From Lasiosphaeris hirsuta (taxonomy: Eukaryota > Ascomycota > Sordariomycetes > Sordariales > Lasiosphaeriaceae): 64,000 nt of DNA. Positions within the stretch are counted from its first letter, which is position 1. Each line of letters opens with the position of its first letter. The position numbers and the translations under genes are program-made. Shown in pieces: positions 12,242 through 24,427 of the stretch. Below the pieces are notes generated by a model, which saw nothing but the letters and a program-made list of their open reading frames with translations, had not been told where the DNA came from and searched no databases. Where the stretch lies: contig JAUKUA010000004.1 of assembly GCA_030549175.1 (NCBI GenBank), positions 3,658,001 through 3,722,000 of the forward strand, given 5' to 3'.

Positions 12242-14361
12242 CTATCCGGTAGCGTTTCTATTCTCAGCCTCCTTCGCAGCGACATTCCAATCGGACCACC
12301 ACATAAACCAGTATTCAACAAGCGAGACACTATCACACGTCAGTTCGGAGAAACTAGCAACTCCCTGGGGAAGAATGCACAACAAATCGCGGGGAAACTT
12401 ACAGCAAGAGCCCGAAGGTAACTCCAACCCAAAGTCCTGTAAGCTCCCAATCAAGGCCAAATCCAAGACCAAATGAGATGGGTAGGGCGACAATGTAGTA
12501 GATGACCAGGTTCGCATACCCTCCGAACTCCTGTCGTCCAATGCCTCGCAGAAGCCCGTGGGACACAGCAGCCATACCGTCGAACAACTGCATCACAGCA
12601 CATACCGGCAATGTTCTGGCCACCAGCTCAACGACCTCGGGGTCACGTGTAAACAGCATTGGGATCCTATACCGAAAAACAAAGAGAAGAGTCACGTTGA
12701 AGAGACCTACGACCACTCCGCCGACAATTGTCTACACTTTTGTCAGCTCTCACTTCCCGCACTTTCAAGGAACCTGATATACAACGTACCACTTTTGCAG
12801 ACGTCTTTGCGGCCTCGACGAGCTGGGCTCCAATGAGGTTTGCAACCCGCGTTGAGCCAGCAATGGAAAGCGGGAACGGAATTTGGAACGTGGTCGACGT
12901 CACCGTCACCAGAATGCTCTGGGCTGCGAGGGTCGCAACACCAAACCTCCCCGACGCAAGCGTAAGGACCTCAAAGGCAAACCACTCGGCAAGAACCATG
13001 ACCATTCCTGGAAGCGCGAGCCGGATCATGGGACCCCAATTACGCAGTGCAGCCATCCGGAACCCTCCCCATGCCTGCGAACCGTCCACTTGCCAAACGT
13101 ACAAGGACAAGAGCAGAGGGAGCATGTTTTGAGTGATGGCAACCGCCAGTGGGGCCCCTCGGAATCCCCAGCCGAGATGCCAGACAAACAGCCAGTTCAG
13201 GAATACATTGGTGGGGGCCGCGATAAGGAGCACATAAGTGGTAGCATGAAAGATGCCCTGGGCTTGGACGAATCTCTTGCCGGCCTCAAAAGCGGCATAA
13301 GCTGGAGCACCCAGCACCAGAATGCGAAGGTATTGGCCTGCAAGTGCGGCGCTATCAGGCTCAATCATGGAGGCCAGGATACGCTCCGCGTTCCACCAAA
13401 TGGCGGCTATGGGGAACAACAAGAGCGCGAGGAAGTACAACATTCTCTGGAGCTGCAAGCCTACTAGCTGCTTGTGCCCGGATCCATAAGCCTGCGCACA
13501 AAGGGTGTCGAGACTGGTGGCTAGTCCCTGGATAGGGGCGTAACAGGTGATGTTCGCCGTCATAGTCGCCAGCGTGACAGCACCTAGCTCGAGGACGCCG
13601 AGTCTGCTGACAGCAAAGATGGACGTCGCATTTAGCGAGTACTGCAGCAAAAACGTGATAACCAGGGATCGTGAATAAACGGCAATTGTCTTGGCCTCAC
13701 GTTGCCATGTCGTCTTGATCTGGCCTGCCGCCACGGCAGCCTCCCATCGCGCGTTGAGGTGTTCGTGCTCCTCGCGGGTTACGGCCCTGCCCCGTTCCCT
13801 CTCTTCGCCGAGCAAGGGTGTCGTCTCAACGTCGATCCGGGGCGGCGCTTCCTCGTCTCCAGATCCCCGAGGCAGTTTCGTGCTGAAGATCCTCTTGTAC
13901 AAGGAGGTGAGAGGTCCTGCGGGGCCTTTTTGCTGTTGTGAGACGGCGTGTTTGGGAGGCAGTATGTGGTTGTCTCGGAGAAGGGAACGCTCTGCGTCCC
14001 TGCTGCGAGCGCGCTCAAGTCTGGTAAGCAGAGCAGGGTCGTCATGCGCCCCAGAGGGGCCCAGGTTCAAGGACGGCCTGCTTGACCCAAAAGCGACAAG
14101 ACTCGGTCGCCGATACAGCATCGGGCCGACCGTCTCGTCCACGTCGGAATCGGATCCGCCATCGTCGGCCCCTTGGGCATCAATGCCGACCTCGCCGTCG
14201 GAAAACTCGGCGAGATCGCGGGCCAAGGACTCATGGGCCAGAGGCGACGAGGCTCGAAAAGAGCTGCTGAAGGGCGAAGCGAAGTCGCCCACCACCGTGT
14301 TCTTGTTGGTGAGAATGGGACGGGATCCGATCCCACTCCCACCCCGTGAGTTGGAGGCCAT
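12242..14361 (-). CDS. MATE family multidrug/toxin extrusion transporter
   Basis: Three exons, 14361-12790, 12731-12403 and 12329-12242, encode 662 aa. The introns are 58 and 73 bp (donors GTACGT and GTAAGT). Residues 1 to about 220 form a hydrophilic Ser/Asp/Arg-rich cytosolic extension, typical of fungal MATE proteins. Then about 12 hydrophobic helices follow in two similar halves. Family landmarks are ITFLLQYSLNATSIFAVSRLG in the first helix, the loop PIQGLATSLDTLCAQAYGSG, and IPFPLSIAGSTRVANLIGAQ opening the second half. Such proteins exchange H+ or Na+ for organic cations at the vacuolar or plasma membrane. The fungal Erc1-like branch is linked to ethionine resistance and S-adenosylmethionine storage. 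The substrate here is not predictable. The spliced C-terminus EYWFMWWSDWNVAAKEAENRNATG is short. Confidence 0.9.
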
Positions 14362-15763
14362 GCTACCGAGCAGAGCCGGCCGTCCGTTTCAGATTGAGCT
14401 AGTACTGGTCAAGCACAAAAGCTTAAGTTGGCGAAACGTGGTGAACGTAGTGACACGCTGCGACTGGGCACAGCGGCGTAATGCAAAGCACAGCGGCTAG
14501 AATGGAACGGCGTGAGTTTAAACAGTGGGAAGAGGCGGGAAGGATAAGATGAACAGACTAGACACCTTAATCATGTAGCTTTGCTAGCACATTTCCACTT
14601 TGTGGAGAACAGCGCCGGTTCGGGTTCGACGGAGCCAAAGGTCAATTTGGACCAAGACCATGATGGAAAAAAGCTGGAGAGCAGGACTATTTTATACGCG
14701 GCGTATAAATGAGTCTCTGGTTCAGCTAGGTGGGGGTTGCATAGCTTATACTCTGAACCTTGCCTATTAGAGATTCTTGGCTCTCGAACAACCCTGGCGA
14801 TGATCAATAAGCCGCCACCGATATAGGCGAGCTCTGCAGCATGCCGTTCCCTTGCCGCTGCAGCGCTGCTGGCAATGCGACACGAAGAGATGAACAAGAT
14901 GAGAGGGGAGGAGTAGCGGGAAGACGAAGGATAATGAAGTATATCTAACTCCTGGAATCCCGGCGTCAAGTCTCACCAAAGTGCCCCGTCCCGCCCAACA
15001 TTCCGATCCGGGCATATCCATGACCCAAGCGTTGGGGTTAGGGTTACGGTGGGTGTCGAACCTGGTTCAGCTTGAACACGACGCAGGATGATGTCAATAT
15101 GTCGTCGTCTGTTTCTCTCAAGGTACCTTGGAACAGATAACGGCTGAGCTGTCGAGGTAAGTTGAAACCGGAATATCCCGAGTCAATAAGCATCGAAAAG
15201 ACACCAGTTTGTATCTTTTCTTCAGTCGAAGAGCACCTGATGATCATCTTATCTCGACAACCCTTTCAGGGGGGCATTTTGCCGCCCTAAGCTAACACTA
15301 ACAACATAATTTGGTTCAAGTTGTCTAGAATCTGAGCTCAACTGGCATCGGCGTCAACACGCTTGAAAGATCATATTGCAAACTGACTCGCGGGCCATGA
15401 ATTACAACCGCATCTATCACCCGAGTTGAGCCGCGATGTATCATCTTATAGCTCTACAAGGCAAACCCACGCCGTTTCCTCTTCATTCATGTACCCGAGT
15501 GTTGTCTCCGTCGTGATTTGAGCCTTCACATCACGCCATGGCTGCTTCATTCGTCTCTTGGTATAATGGAACATGAAAAGTGGTATTACTATTTGAAAAC
15601 AATAACGTTCATTGAAGTTGACTAAACACATAAGAAGCAACCCATAATCAACGAGCAACCCAATACCTCCATGACAGCAGTCTCCCTGCCCCTTGATCGC
15701 TACAGGGACTGCAGCGGCGCAGCCCGGCGCAGTTATAAGGATGATCGCATTCTTGATAGCAGC
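14362..15763. other. Intergenic region
   Basis: I see no supportable gene. The longest minus-strand frame (14571-14969) has no motif and a biased composition. At 15033-15047 there is a two-unit TTAGGG-like stretch, too short to mean a telomere relic. Confidence 0.45.
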
Positions 15764-15979
15764 CTAATCAACATGGGCGACTCCAAAGTCGTCGATCCTG
15801 TCATACCGCTTGTCGCAGCTGGCGCACGAGTTGCCATGGTTATCCTTTCAGCTCATCTTCTTCTGGTGCCACAGGCGCAAGCAGCTGGCCTTGAGCTTGG
15901 GGTTAAGGCTTGGGCCAGGGACTTCAGGGGCCGACTCGGCACTGACGAGGAGGAAGCTGGCGAGGAGGACAGAGACCAT
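15764..15979 (-). pseudogene. Possible small secreted protein ORF with in-frame TGA
   Basis: From the ATG at 15979 the minus strand encodes 43 aa: MVSVLLASFLLVSAESAPEV (a good signal peptide, likely cut near residue 14-17), then a Pro/Lys/Leu-rich stretch with one Cys, ending at TGA 15850-15848. The same frame stays open after the TGA for 27 codons to TAG 15766-15764, and that extension holds a CxxC motif (NSCASCDKRYD). A CGA-to-TGA transition would explain this, as would readthrough or an unrecognised intron. I do not recognise the family. An overlapping plus-strand frame (15671-16228) is less gene-like. It may be an effector-like small secreted protein, a decayed copy of one, or chance. Confidence 0.3.
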
Positions 15980-17927
15980 TGTGGCTTTTGGGAAATATAT
16001 TTGAGTATTATTCTTTGTTGTGACAGCTCTTTGCATGTCCTGGACGCGACTGGCTTTGCTCCGGTGCTGTTTGATTCATATGTGCTATTGAAGCCTTATC
16101 GTCTCGTCAGAGGAAGGAATAAGGTTGGTAATTCTCGCTGTCAATATATTCTCAATCATAGTGTAGACGTAGACCATAGAGAAGACACAGAGAACACAAC
16201 CACCACATACCGAGGAGGTAATTACTGAACACTCCATGAAAACGTCACTGATCAATATCATGACGGCCGGTCGACATCTCGTGTTGACGGCGTCGTAGTG
16301 GCAACCGGCCCGGGTAATTCTAAATACGATACCTACGACCCGTACCCTGGCATAAGGAGGTAGCCACATATGGTCGAAACTTTCACTACAATCGTGGCAG
16401 TAACAAGGATGCCATAGCCTCTCGAGTATCAACTAACGTCGACACCTATGGCACCTACTTTCCTCTGCATGCCATGCAAGTGAAGGAGAAATCCTTTGCA
16501 GCCCGGAGAGGGCACTTGGGGGTGGACATTGAGGACGGGCAGGTGGCCTCTGGCCCGCCCTCTCCCTCCCAAGAAGGAAGAGAGGGCCGTCCAAGGGGGC
16601 TGGGCGGTGAGCTTTTACCATTTTGATTTCTTTTTTTTTTTTTTTTGGCGGTCAGTCTTGAGCATTGCGAGACTTTAAGTCACTGTATGCTGGGTGTTGC
16701 GCCACTTCATTTCTAGCACAGGAAGGTAAAAGAAAGCGGGTGATCGCCCAAAAGTACAATAGGTGCTGGGGTGAGGAGTTGGCCTCGTATGTACATCCCG
16801 CAAGATGAGGACGTACCTGCCTCTTTTAGGTAGACATCAATGGGACTCGCACTTGCACCATAGAGTTGCTAAGTCATGCCATCAGCGTACTTCGCCCTTT
16901 CCCAACTACACGGCCGAGGCCATCAAGGTTCCGCCTCCGACAAGTATAACCCCCAACCCCCTCTTTTGCTCTTTTCAATCTTTCCCTCATTCTATTCTCC
17001 TCTTCTCCTGATTCAAACATATCCTGGCCTTGGTAAGAAAATTTATTGGCACATTGGCTCATGGATCTGAAATCTGTGAATCGTACATTCATCGCGGACA
17101 GATACTGATAGCTATGACCGCACTATTGTGTATGTGTTTGAAAACTTGCGAGATCAACAATGTGTTTTGGTTGGCCATTGGATGGGGACATGGGGTTGAC
17201 CCTAGCAATAAACCCCAACCCTGGCCTATAATAAGGTGTGCGAATGGGTGGATAGAACGGGAAGGATGCAGGCGAGTTGCATAAGCTCGAGGATGTCGGG
17301 AGAGGGCGCCCGACGTCGGCTCAAGGTGATACCGTGATAGTCGTGACGATAACTAGAGGATGATTTGATAGTGGAAAATGCGGAAGCCGCAGATTGGCAT
17401 CAGGAAACAAATGGCACCAACTGGCACACGAAAGGCGTGTGGCGCGAAACAGCTTGCAGATGGTGCGCCAGAGCCAAACATTTGTCAACGGCCCTCCAAT
17501 GGAACCCAGGTCGCTGCCAAAGGCAATGCCCAGATTTGAATCGATTGGATAGGCCCCTAGTGAGACGCTAGCTTGGCGGCTGTCCACTGAAGACCAGTGC
17601 ACATGCGAGCCTCGGCTGATGCGGGCAAGGGAACCCCCCGACAAGGGGAGCAGCACCCGACCCCCAGGCCACAGTCAGCGATCGTCACATCCGTCACCAA
17701 CGCCTGCAAAGCACGCCGACAGCCCATCGCCAAACCTTTTGCTAGCTTTTTGCGGCGCCGTTTGTTCGATTCCATGGCGACAACCCGATAATCGAAACCT
17801 TCAAGGGATACTAGCACAAAAGGGACATTGGCCACAACATCAAAAGTTAAATCGACGTCAATAAAAAAAAACCAACAACCATCGAGCATCGAGGTCGACT
17901 TCGCATCGACACCGACACCGCGCTTCG
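15980..17927. other. Intergenic region upstream of peroxisomal LON
   Basis: Almost 2 kb without a supportable gene. A T run of about 18 is at 16629-16646. The part next to 17928 is AT-richer (for example the A run at 17864-17871) and likely carries the LON 5' UTR. Confidence 0.5.
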
Positions 17928-20900
17928 ATGGCGAGAACACAGACGGCTACCCTCCCCCTCATCGCTTTGCCCCGAGGCAGCGTCCTCCTTCCTGGCGTCG
18001 TCCAGCGCATTGCCGTTTCGTCCAACCGTCCCGACATCGCCTCGCTTCTGGCCGCGGTCTACACGCGCGCGGCGTCAAAGACACCCAACGGCCGCATCGA
18101 TGCCGTCCCGATCACCTGCGTGCCATTCTCGTCCCCTCTGATTAGCTCGGACGGCCAGCTCTTGCTCCAGAGCGCCGACAAAACCGCGAACCAGGATGGC
18201 CCCGATGTCGACCCGGCCAAGGCTAGCAAGGCCGACCTTTTCTCATGGGGTGTGGCAGCCAAGATAACTGGCGTCGAAGGCCGCGGCACCGGTGAATTCA
18301 CACTGCTCATCGAAGGCGTTGGCCGAGTACGCATCGAGAAGGTCTACTCGGACAAGGCCTACTTGGAAGGCAGGGTAGTGTACTATCAAGACAATGGTAC
18401 CCCCCCCTGGCTCCCTGCCATCCTGTGGCCCGACCTCCGGCTGACCGACTTGGTAGTGCCGTCCCTGGACCTGGACCCGGCTCTCGAGGAGCTTTTCAGC
18501 CAGCTGAAGACCATATCTCGGGAGCTCGTTGCCATTCTCAGGCTTTCGGCCATCCTTCCTCGACCCGTCGGCGCCCCTGGCTTGTCTCCTCTCCTCGCTC
18601 GGCGTCTCGATCTGTTCATTATGAAACAGAAGGTGCCCGGCTCTCTAGCCGACTTCATGGCCAACATTGTCGAGTGTTCCTACGAGGAAAAGCTTCAAGT
18701 CCTGGCCTTGGTAGATATCAAAGAACGTGTTGCCAAGGTCATTGAGCTGTTGGACAGGCAGGTGGGAAATATCAAGAGCAGCATGACCATCACCACATAT
18801 ACAGCCGAGACGCTGCCGTTTTCCATCGACCCTGATTCGTCCCAGAAGGGCGTTCAAAAGATACGGAAGCCCACGAGCATCAAGATTCCCTTCAAAATGC
18901 CTGCATCGGGCATGGGTGTACCTTTTCCTCCCCCGCCCGGCTTCATGGGACAGGCTGGGGGAACCCCGGAGGAAGACCAGGAGCCGAATGAGATTGAGGA
19001 ACTTGAGAAGAGACTTGGGGTCGCAAAACTACCCCCCGAGGCCGCCAAGGTTGCTGGCAGGGAGATTAAGCGACTGAGGAAGATCCACCCTGCGCAAGCC
19101 GAATATGCCGTAGCACGCACCTACCTTGAGACGCTGGCCGACGTCCCCTGGTCTGTCGCTACAGATGACCGTCTTGGCCCTGATACCCTGACAAGGGCAA
19201 GGAAACAGCTGGATGACGACCATTACGGACTGGAAAAGGTCAAGAAGCGGCTGCTAGAGTATCTCGCCGTCCTCAGACTCAAGCAGTCTATCAATGACGA
19301 TGTGGATGCGCAGATCAAGCAGACTGAGCAGGAAGCTGGGGTGCCAGAGCCGGCCAGGGAGGATGGTGCTCAGGCGCCAACCCCAGACCCCAACGTGGAA
19401 GAAAGGTTCAAGGCGAACAGCGCCAAGCTGGAGATCCTGAGGAGCAAGCGTGTAGTTGATCGGTCCCCCATTCTTTTGCTGGTTGGTCCACCGGGAGTCG
19501 GCAAGACAAGTCTCGCACGCTCGGTTGCAATTGCTTTGGGCCGGAAATTTCACCGCATATCACTGGGCGGCGTTAGGGATGAAGCCGAAATCCGTGGACA
19601 CAGGCGAACCTACGTTGCCGCTATGCCTGGTCTTGTTGTCCAAGGTCTCAAGAAGGTAGGCGTGGCGAACCCTGTCTTCCTTCTGGATGAGATCGACAAG
19701 GTGGGCGGCTCCAACGTGAATGGCGACCCGTCGGCAGCCATGCTCGAGGTGCTCGATCCTGAGCAGAACCACACCTTCACTGACCACTACATCAATATCC
19801 CCATTGACCTTAGCAAGGTTCTGTTCATTGCGACGGCGAACAGTCTCGATACAATTCCGCCCCCACTGCTCGACCGCATGGAGACCATCTACATCCCAGG
19901 TTACACAACCCTCGAGAAGAGACACATCGCCACGCAACATCTGATTCCCAAGCAAATCCGCGTGAATGGGCTCAGTGAAGACCAGGTCATCTTCTCGCAA
20001 GATGTCGTGTCCAAGATTATCGAGTCGTACACCCGCGAGTCAGGGGTTCGCAATCTAGAACGCGAGATCTCATCGGTCCTGCGTGGCAAGGCGGTCGAGT
20101 TTGCCGACGCCAAGGACCGAGGGCACCTGGAGGAGTACATCCCACAGCTGACGGTGGACGACTTGGAGAAATTCTTGGGCATCGAGAAGTTTGAGGAGGA
20201 GATTGCCGAGAAGACCAGCCGCCCGGGGATTGTGACGGGGCTGGTAGCGTATAGCTCGGGCGGTAACGGGAGCATCCTGTTCATCGAGGTGGCCGACATG
20301 CCGGGTACCGGCAGCGTGCAGCTGACGGGCAAGCTGGGCGACGTGCTGAAGGAGAGCGTCGAAGTAGCGCTGACCTGGGTCAAGGCGCATGCGTTCGAGC
20401 TTGGCCTAACCCAGGGGCCAACAGAGAACATTATGCGCGACCGCAGCATCCATGTGCACTGCCCGTCGGGCTCGATCCCCAAGGACGGTCCCAGCAGCGG
20501 CATGGCACAGGCGATTGCCTTGATCTCGCTGTTCTCGGGCAAGGCGGTGCCACCGACCATGGCTATGACGGTATGTTCGTTTTTACTAATTACTGCTTTG
20601 TTTGATGGTGCTGCTGGGGTCGGGATCTTTGCACACTTATCTTACGTGCGTTTCGCTTGATACGCGGGAAAAGAGAGGGCTGACACGACATTATTTTGTG
20701 ATACCTTGCAGGGCGAGATTTCCCTTCGAGGACGTGTGACTGCCGTCGGAGGAATCAAGGAGAAGCTGATTGGGGCACTGCGCGCCGGTGTCAAGACGGT
20801 GCTGCTTCCAGCGCAGAACCGCAAGGACGTCAAGGACCTGCCACAGGAGGTGCGGGATGGGCTGGAGATTATTCACGTCAGGTACGTTTTGTGTTGTCTC

Positions 20901-21153
20901 GTCTCGCCTTGCCCTGCTGTCCCGACGAGTGTGTCTTGCCGAGAGTCCTATCTCTAGCTTCCTGCTTGCCGGGCAGAGACAGGTCTTGTGGCACGGTTCT
21001 GTTTCCTTTCCATTGGTCATCGATTTGTGCGCCCTTTCGCTAACGACCTTGTCCCTGGTTGCCAGCCACATGTGGGAGGCCATCCGTCACGTCTGGCCCG
21101 ATGGCCATTGGCCCGGTGAGGATGCATACCCTCCTGTCCAGAGCCGGCTGTGA
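17928..21153 (+). CDS. Lon protease homologue 2, peroxisomal
   Basis: Three exons, 17928-20570, 20712-20881 and 21066-21153, encode 966 aa; the introns are 141 and 184 bp. The product is an ATP-dependent serine protease of the peroxisomal matrix that removes damaged or unprocessed enzymes. Domains in order: the N-terminal LON substrate-binding domain ([16 protein letters not shown] at its start); AAA+ module with Walker A GPPGVGKT (about 520-527) and Walker B LLDEIDK; protease domain with the catalytic Ser of PKDGPSSG (Ser856) and catalytic Lys of GGIKEK (Lys897). The first intron sits between these two catalytic residues, inside [12 protein letters not shown]. The last exon ends in Ser-Arg-Leu, a canonical PTS1 peroxisome signal, and there is no mitochondrial presequence. 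This separates it from mitochondrial Pim1. Length is usual for the fungal peroxisomal form. Confidence 0.95.
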
Positions 21154-22721
21154 GCTCGCATCCTGCAGGTCGAGGATCATCAACGATGTGTGTGAATACT
21201 GCATCAGCGCCACTCTGTATTTTTTCTCTCTCTGGATATCGCTCTATGTAGCATTTTGGTGGTGTTTTTTTTTCTTCTTCGTTTCTTCAAGGGGTAGTAT
21301 TTGACAGCATGAAAGCAAGCAAAGCAAGCAAAACAATGAAGCGAACGCGGGGGTAGCGTCTTAAAGTTTGTAATCAGATGAATATCGCAGGAGTGAATGA
21401 AAATCGGTGAGGTGGCGAGCTTGTGCCATGTTGGTTGTGTCTGCTTTGTTTTGTGTTAAGGCTGTGCCCCCCGTGTAAGAGATATATATACATATGAGGT
21501 GACATTCCCCCTCCCCTCTGGCCAGCTCTTCCCCGTTCTTGGGTTGACAGAAGTGTCTCAGTTTGCTCGGACCAATCGACGGAAAGGGGAGGCGGGTGGT
21601 TGGACACGGCCAAGCGAGCTTGAGGTGAGGCGAGCTGATGGGCTGCATCGTCCTTGGTGTTGATGTGCTGTGGGTGCAAGTGCAGGCTGTTGGGGTGGTT
21701 GATGATGATGATGATCATGTACCTGGTGTTTTTTTTTTTTTTGTGATGAATTATGGGGTTCTCAGGTCTTGTGGTGTCGGCTGTTCTGGTGGCTACACCT
21801 GTTGTGATCGTGCTGGTGTTTCGTTCATGGAAAAGGGGGGTCGAGTTTGCAATACTGTGACGGTGATCGACCGTAGATAGTTGTCGGTCGTTGTGACCGT
21901 GACTTATCCACGGTGGCCACCTAGGTAGGTGACTATGACGATGATGGTGACGCCCCGGAGAGATCTCGGGGTATTCAAACATAATACCCCCCTTGCTTAG
22001 TTATCTTGGTAACTGGGGAGCGCATGACGAGGGTTTAAACCCCAAGTGGCGAGACGACAAGTGAGGGCATCCAGAAATCCTGATTGCCAAGGGTATGGCC
22101 ACCGGCGCGTCTCTTTCCAGTGCCGTTGGCTCTCCTCTCAGCGGCCAATGCCGGCGAGATTGGCAAGACATGACCAGGGGCAAACACGGGCTGGGGACGA
22201 GCATAAGCTGTCACGGCCACGACCATACTAACTTGCAGGGTCCCCAGGATGCAGGAGGTTTTTCTCGGTCGGATACACAGTGATCCGGTCATCTCGTTGT
22301 GTCTGCAGTCCTCCGAGAGCTCTCCTGCCAACAAGATAGCCGCGGCAGGTTTTGCCCTCTCGCTGGGTCGCACAGGTATCATGCTCCCTGCTCGGTGTTA
22401 GCTGATGCTCGGTCGCACAACCCAAGGGTACGAGCGCAGCTTATTCTTCTTCTTCCCCATCGTGGCCCCACCCCCCGTGGGCTATCAAATGTCAAGAAGG
22501 ACAAGACGACGTAAACATCATGCTGGCGACCTCCTTCCTCACGTGGTATCCGCCAGCCGGGCATTACTGGCCCGCCTCGGGTCCGGAGGCGCCCTCCTGT
22601 TGCCCATGTGCAGCCCTTGCCGTCGGATGTGACGGTTTTGTTTGTTTTGTTTTGATGCCCGGGGGAGGGTTGTGTTTGGGGTGGCCATACAGGTGTTATC
22701 TCCGCGGCCCGTTGTCCGGCA

Positions 22722-22736
22722 CCCCCCCCCCCCCCC
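22722..22736. repeat. Poly-C run of 15
   Basis: An uninterrupted run of 15 C. Length may vary between reads or isolates. Confidence 0.9.
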
Positions 22737-24408
22737 TTATTCCGTCAACAACCGAGGGGCCGAGTCCTGTCACATCACCGGCAATGCCATCACGCCAACA
22801 TTGGACGGCAAGGCAGGCCATTGACCAACATCTCGTCTGTGGCGTCCACGGCTACATTGCAGCACTTGTGGGGCTGCTGGTGTAGCTCGTAAAGGGGCCC
22901 GAAGTCCGACTGACCATCCTCGCCCGACTGCGGGGTGTAGATCTCGTGTTTTACTGGCGGTGCGCAGGCCAGCGTGCTACATGGCACGAAGCCGCCCCTA
23001 ACGCCCAAAGCTTGTTTCCTCGGGGATTATTTTCGGTGCTGTTCAGTGGTTGCAAGAGGGCCAACTCGGCAGGCTACATGATGTCCTTCGATCCAAAACG
23101 GGATATTACATTTCCCTTTCGGAATCATCGTGCTACAATCACCTTACCGACGACATGGTGCAAAACGGGACACAGCGCATTTGTGTCTTGGGGAATTTGA
23201 GACAAAAATGTGGCAGGATACCCCCTCAAGGGTACTCACAAAGCTAGACCTCGGATGGTCCCCATGTTGAAGGGCTAAGCTCGCCAGGAGACCTTATCAC
23301 AGGTTGCCGGTAGAAAAGACAGCACAGGATCAGAAGCAACCGGCAAGGACCGCGTTGCGGTGCTTGCCGCAGCGAGCTGCTGTGCTTCTCACGATACCGA
23401 TCTTGTCCTGCGCCATCGAGATGGAACTTTGTAGGCGTTCCAAGCGACAACTGGCGAAGGGATGCCCTAGCGAACGCGCACACGATCGACTATGTGACAC
23501 CGCGTCCACGATGCTAGGACAGCATATTCAGCTCATCCCGCTTGCTGCTGCCCAATGCGCACCCGGAGGTATCGTCATCGCTCGTGTCAGTTGTGGCGTG
23601 TCGTTTGTCAGTCACGAATCTCGACACACCAGCTCTCTCGGCGCCCCTGGATGAGTCTAAGCACGCCGTACCGCCACGACTAGGACCAATCGACTCGGCC
23701 ACTGCCCACATGCCCCTGCTCTTGCCTCTCCCTCCCCAGCCTAAACGGATCCAGGGTGTGTGAGGTATGTTTTAGGACGAGGGAGAGGAGAGGAGAACTG
23801 ATATCACCCCCATTCTGCTGATAGCCTGAAGGCCAAAGACATGCTCAGCAAGCCAGCCGAGTATGGTGTCACTGAGATAAAGAAGTCTCGGGCATCGCCA
23901 CGGAGATATCTGACATCCATCTGACAGGGGGTGACAGCAGCCGGGCCACCGAGGAAATATAAACCGGATTTCTCAACCTCGTTCTCCCCAGAGAGGGCTG
24001 ATAGACCGCGTTTCATGTTGAGAGAATGGCCAATATGTTCTGACGGACCACTCGAAGCTTCCTCCAAGAAAGATTGGAGGAAAATCTCGGTAGAATTCCC
24101 GAGAGAGGTGGTGCTGCCAGCCTCGAGACCCCTAGCACATCCTGCCTCGCCTCGAACAACGCCTTTACCGAAGCTGACAGCGGCTGCGCGTTGGTGGATT
24201 TGTTTTTGATCCCGGTCAAGCGGGAGAGCTCTGGCCAGATTGGCATCCCGGTGTCGGGGATGATGCTGGAGTTGGGGGTCGTTTCGGACACCACCATTCT
24301 CCTGTAGTTCCTTTACCTTCAGTCTGCGACGCAGACAAGCACCTGTAAAACATACAACAGGACACGCTAGTTTCGTCCCAAAGAGCGAATGGCCCAGAGC
24401 GGATTGTT

Positions 24409-24427
24409 GTGTGTGTGTGTGTGTGTG
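24409..24427. repeat. (GT)n microsatellite
   Basis: Nine and a half uninterrupted GT units in the gene-poor stretch. Confidence 0.9.

Noticed and set aside
13691..14500. Plus-strand open frame of 269 codons
   Set aside because: It is the antisense shadow of the MATE gene's N-terminal region.
15033..15047. TTAGGG-like double repeat
   Set aside because: Only about two units, inside ordinary intergenic DNA. Not evidence of a telomere relic.
15671..16228. Plus-strand open frame of 185 codons
   Set aside because: Antisense to the signal-peptide ORF; hydrophobic stretch is a mirror of that sequence and there is no conserved motif.
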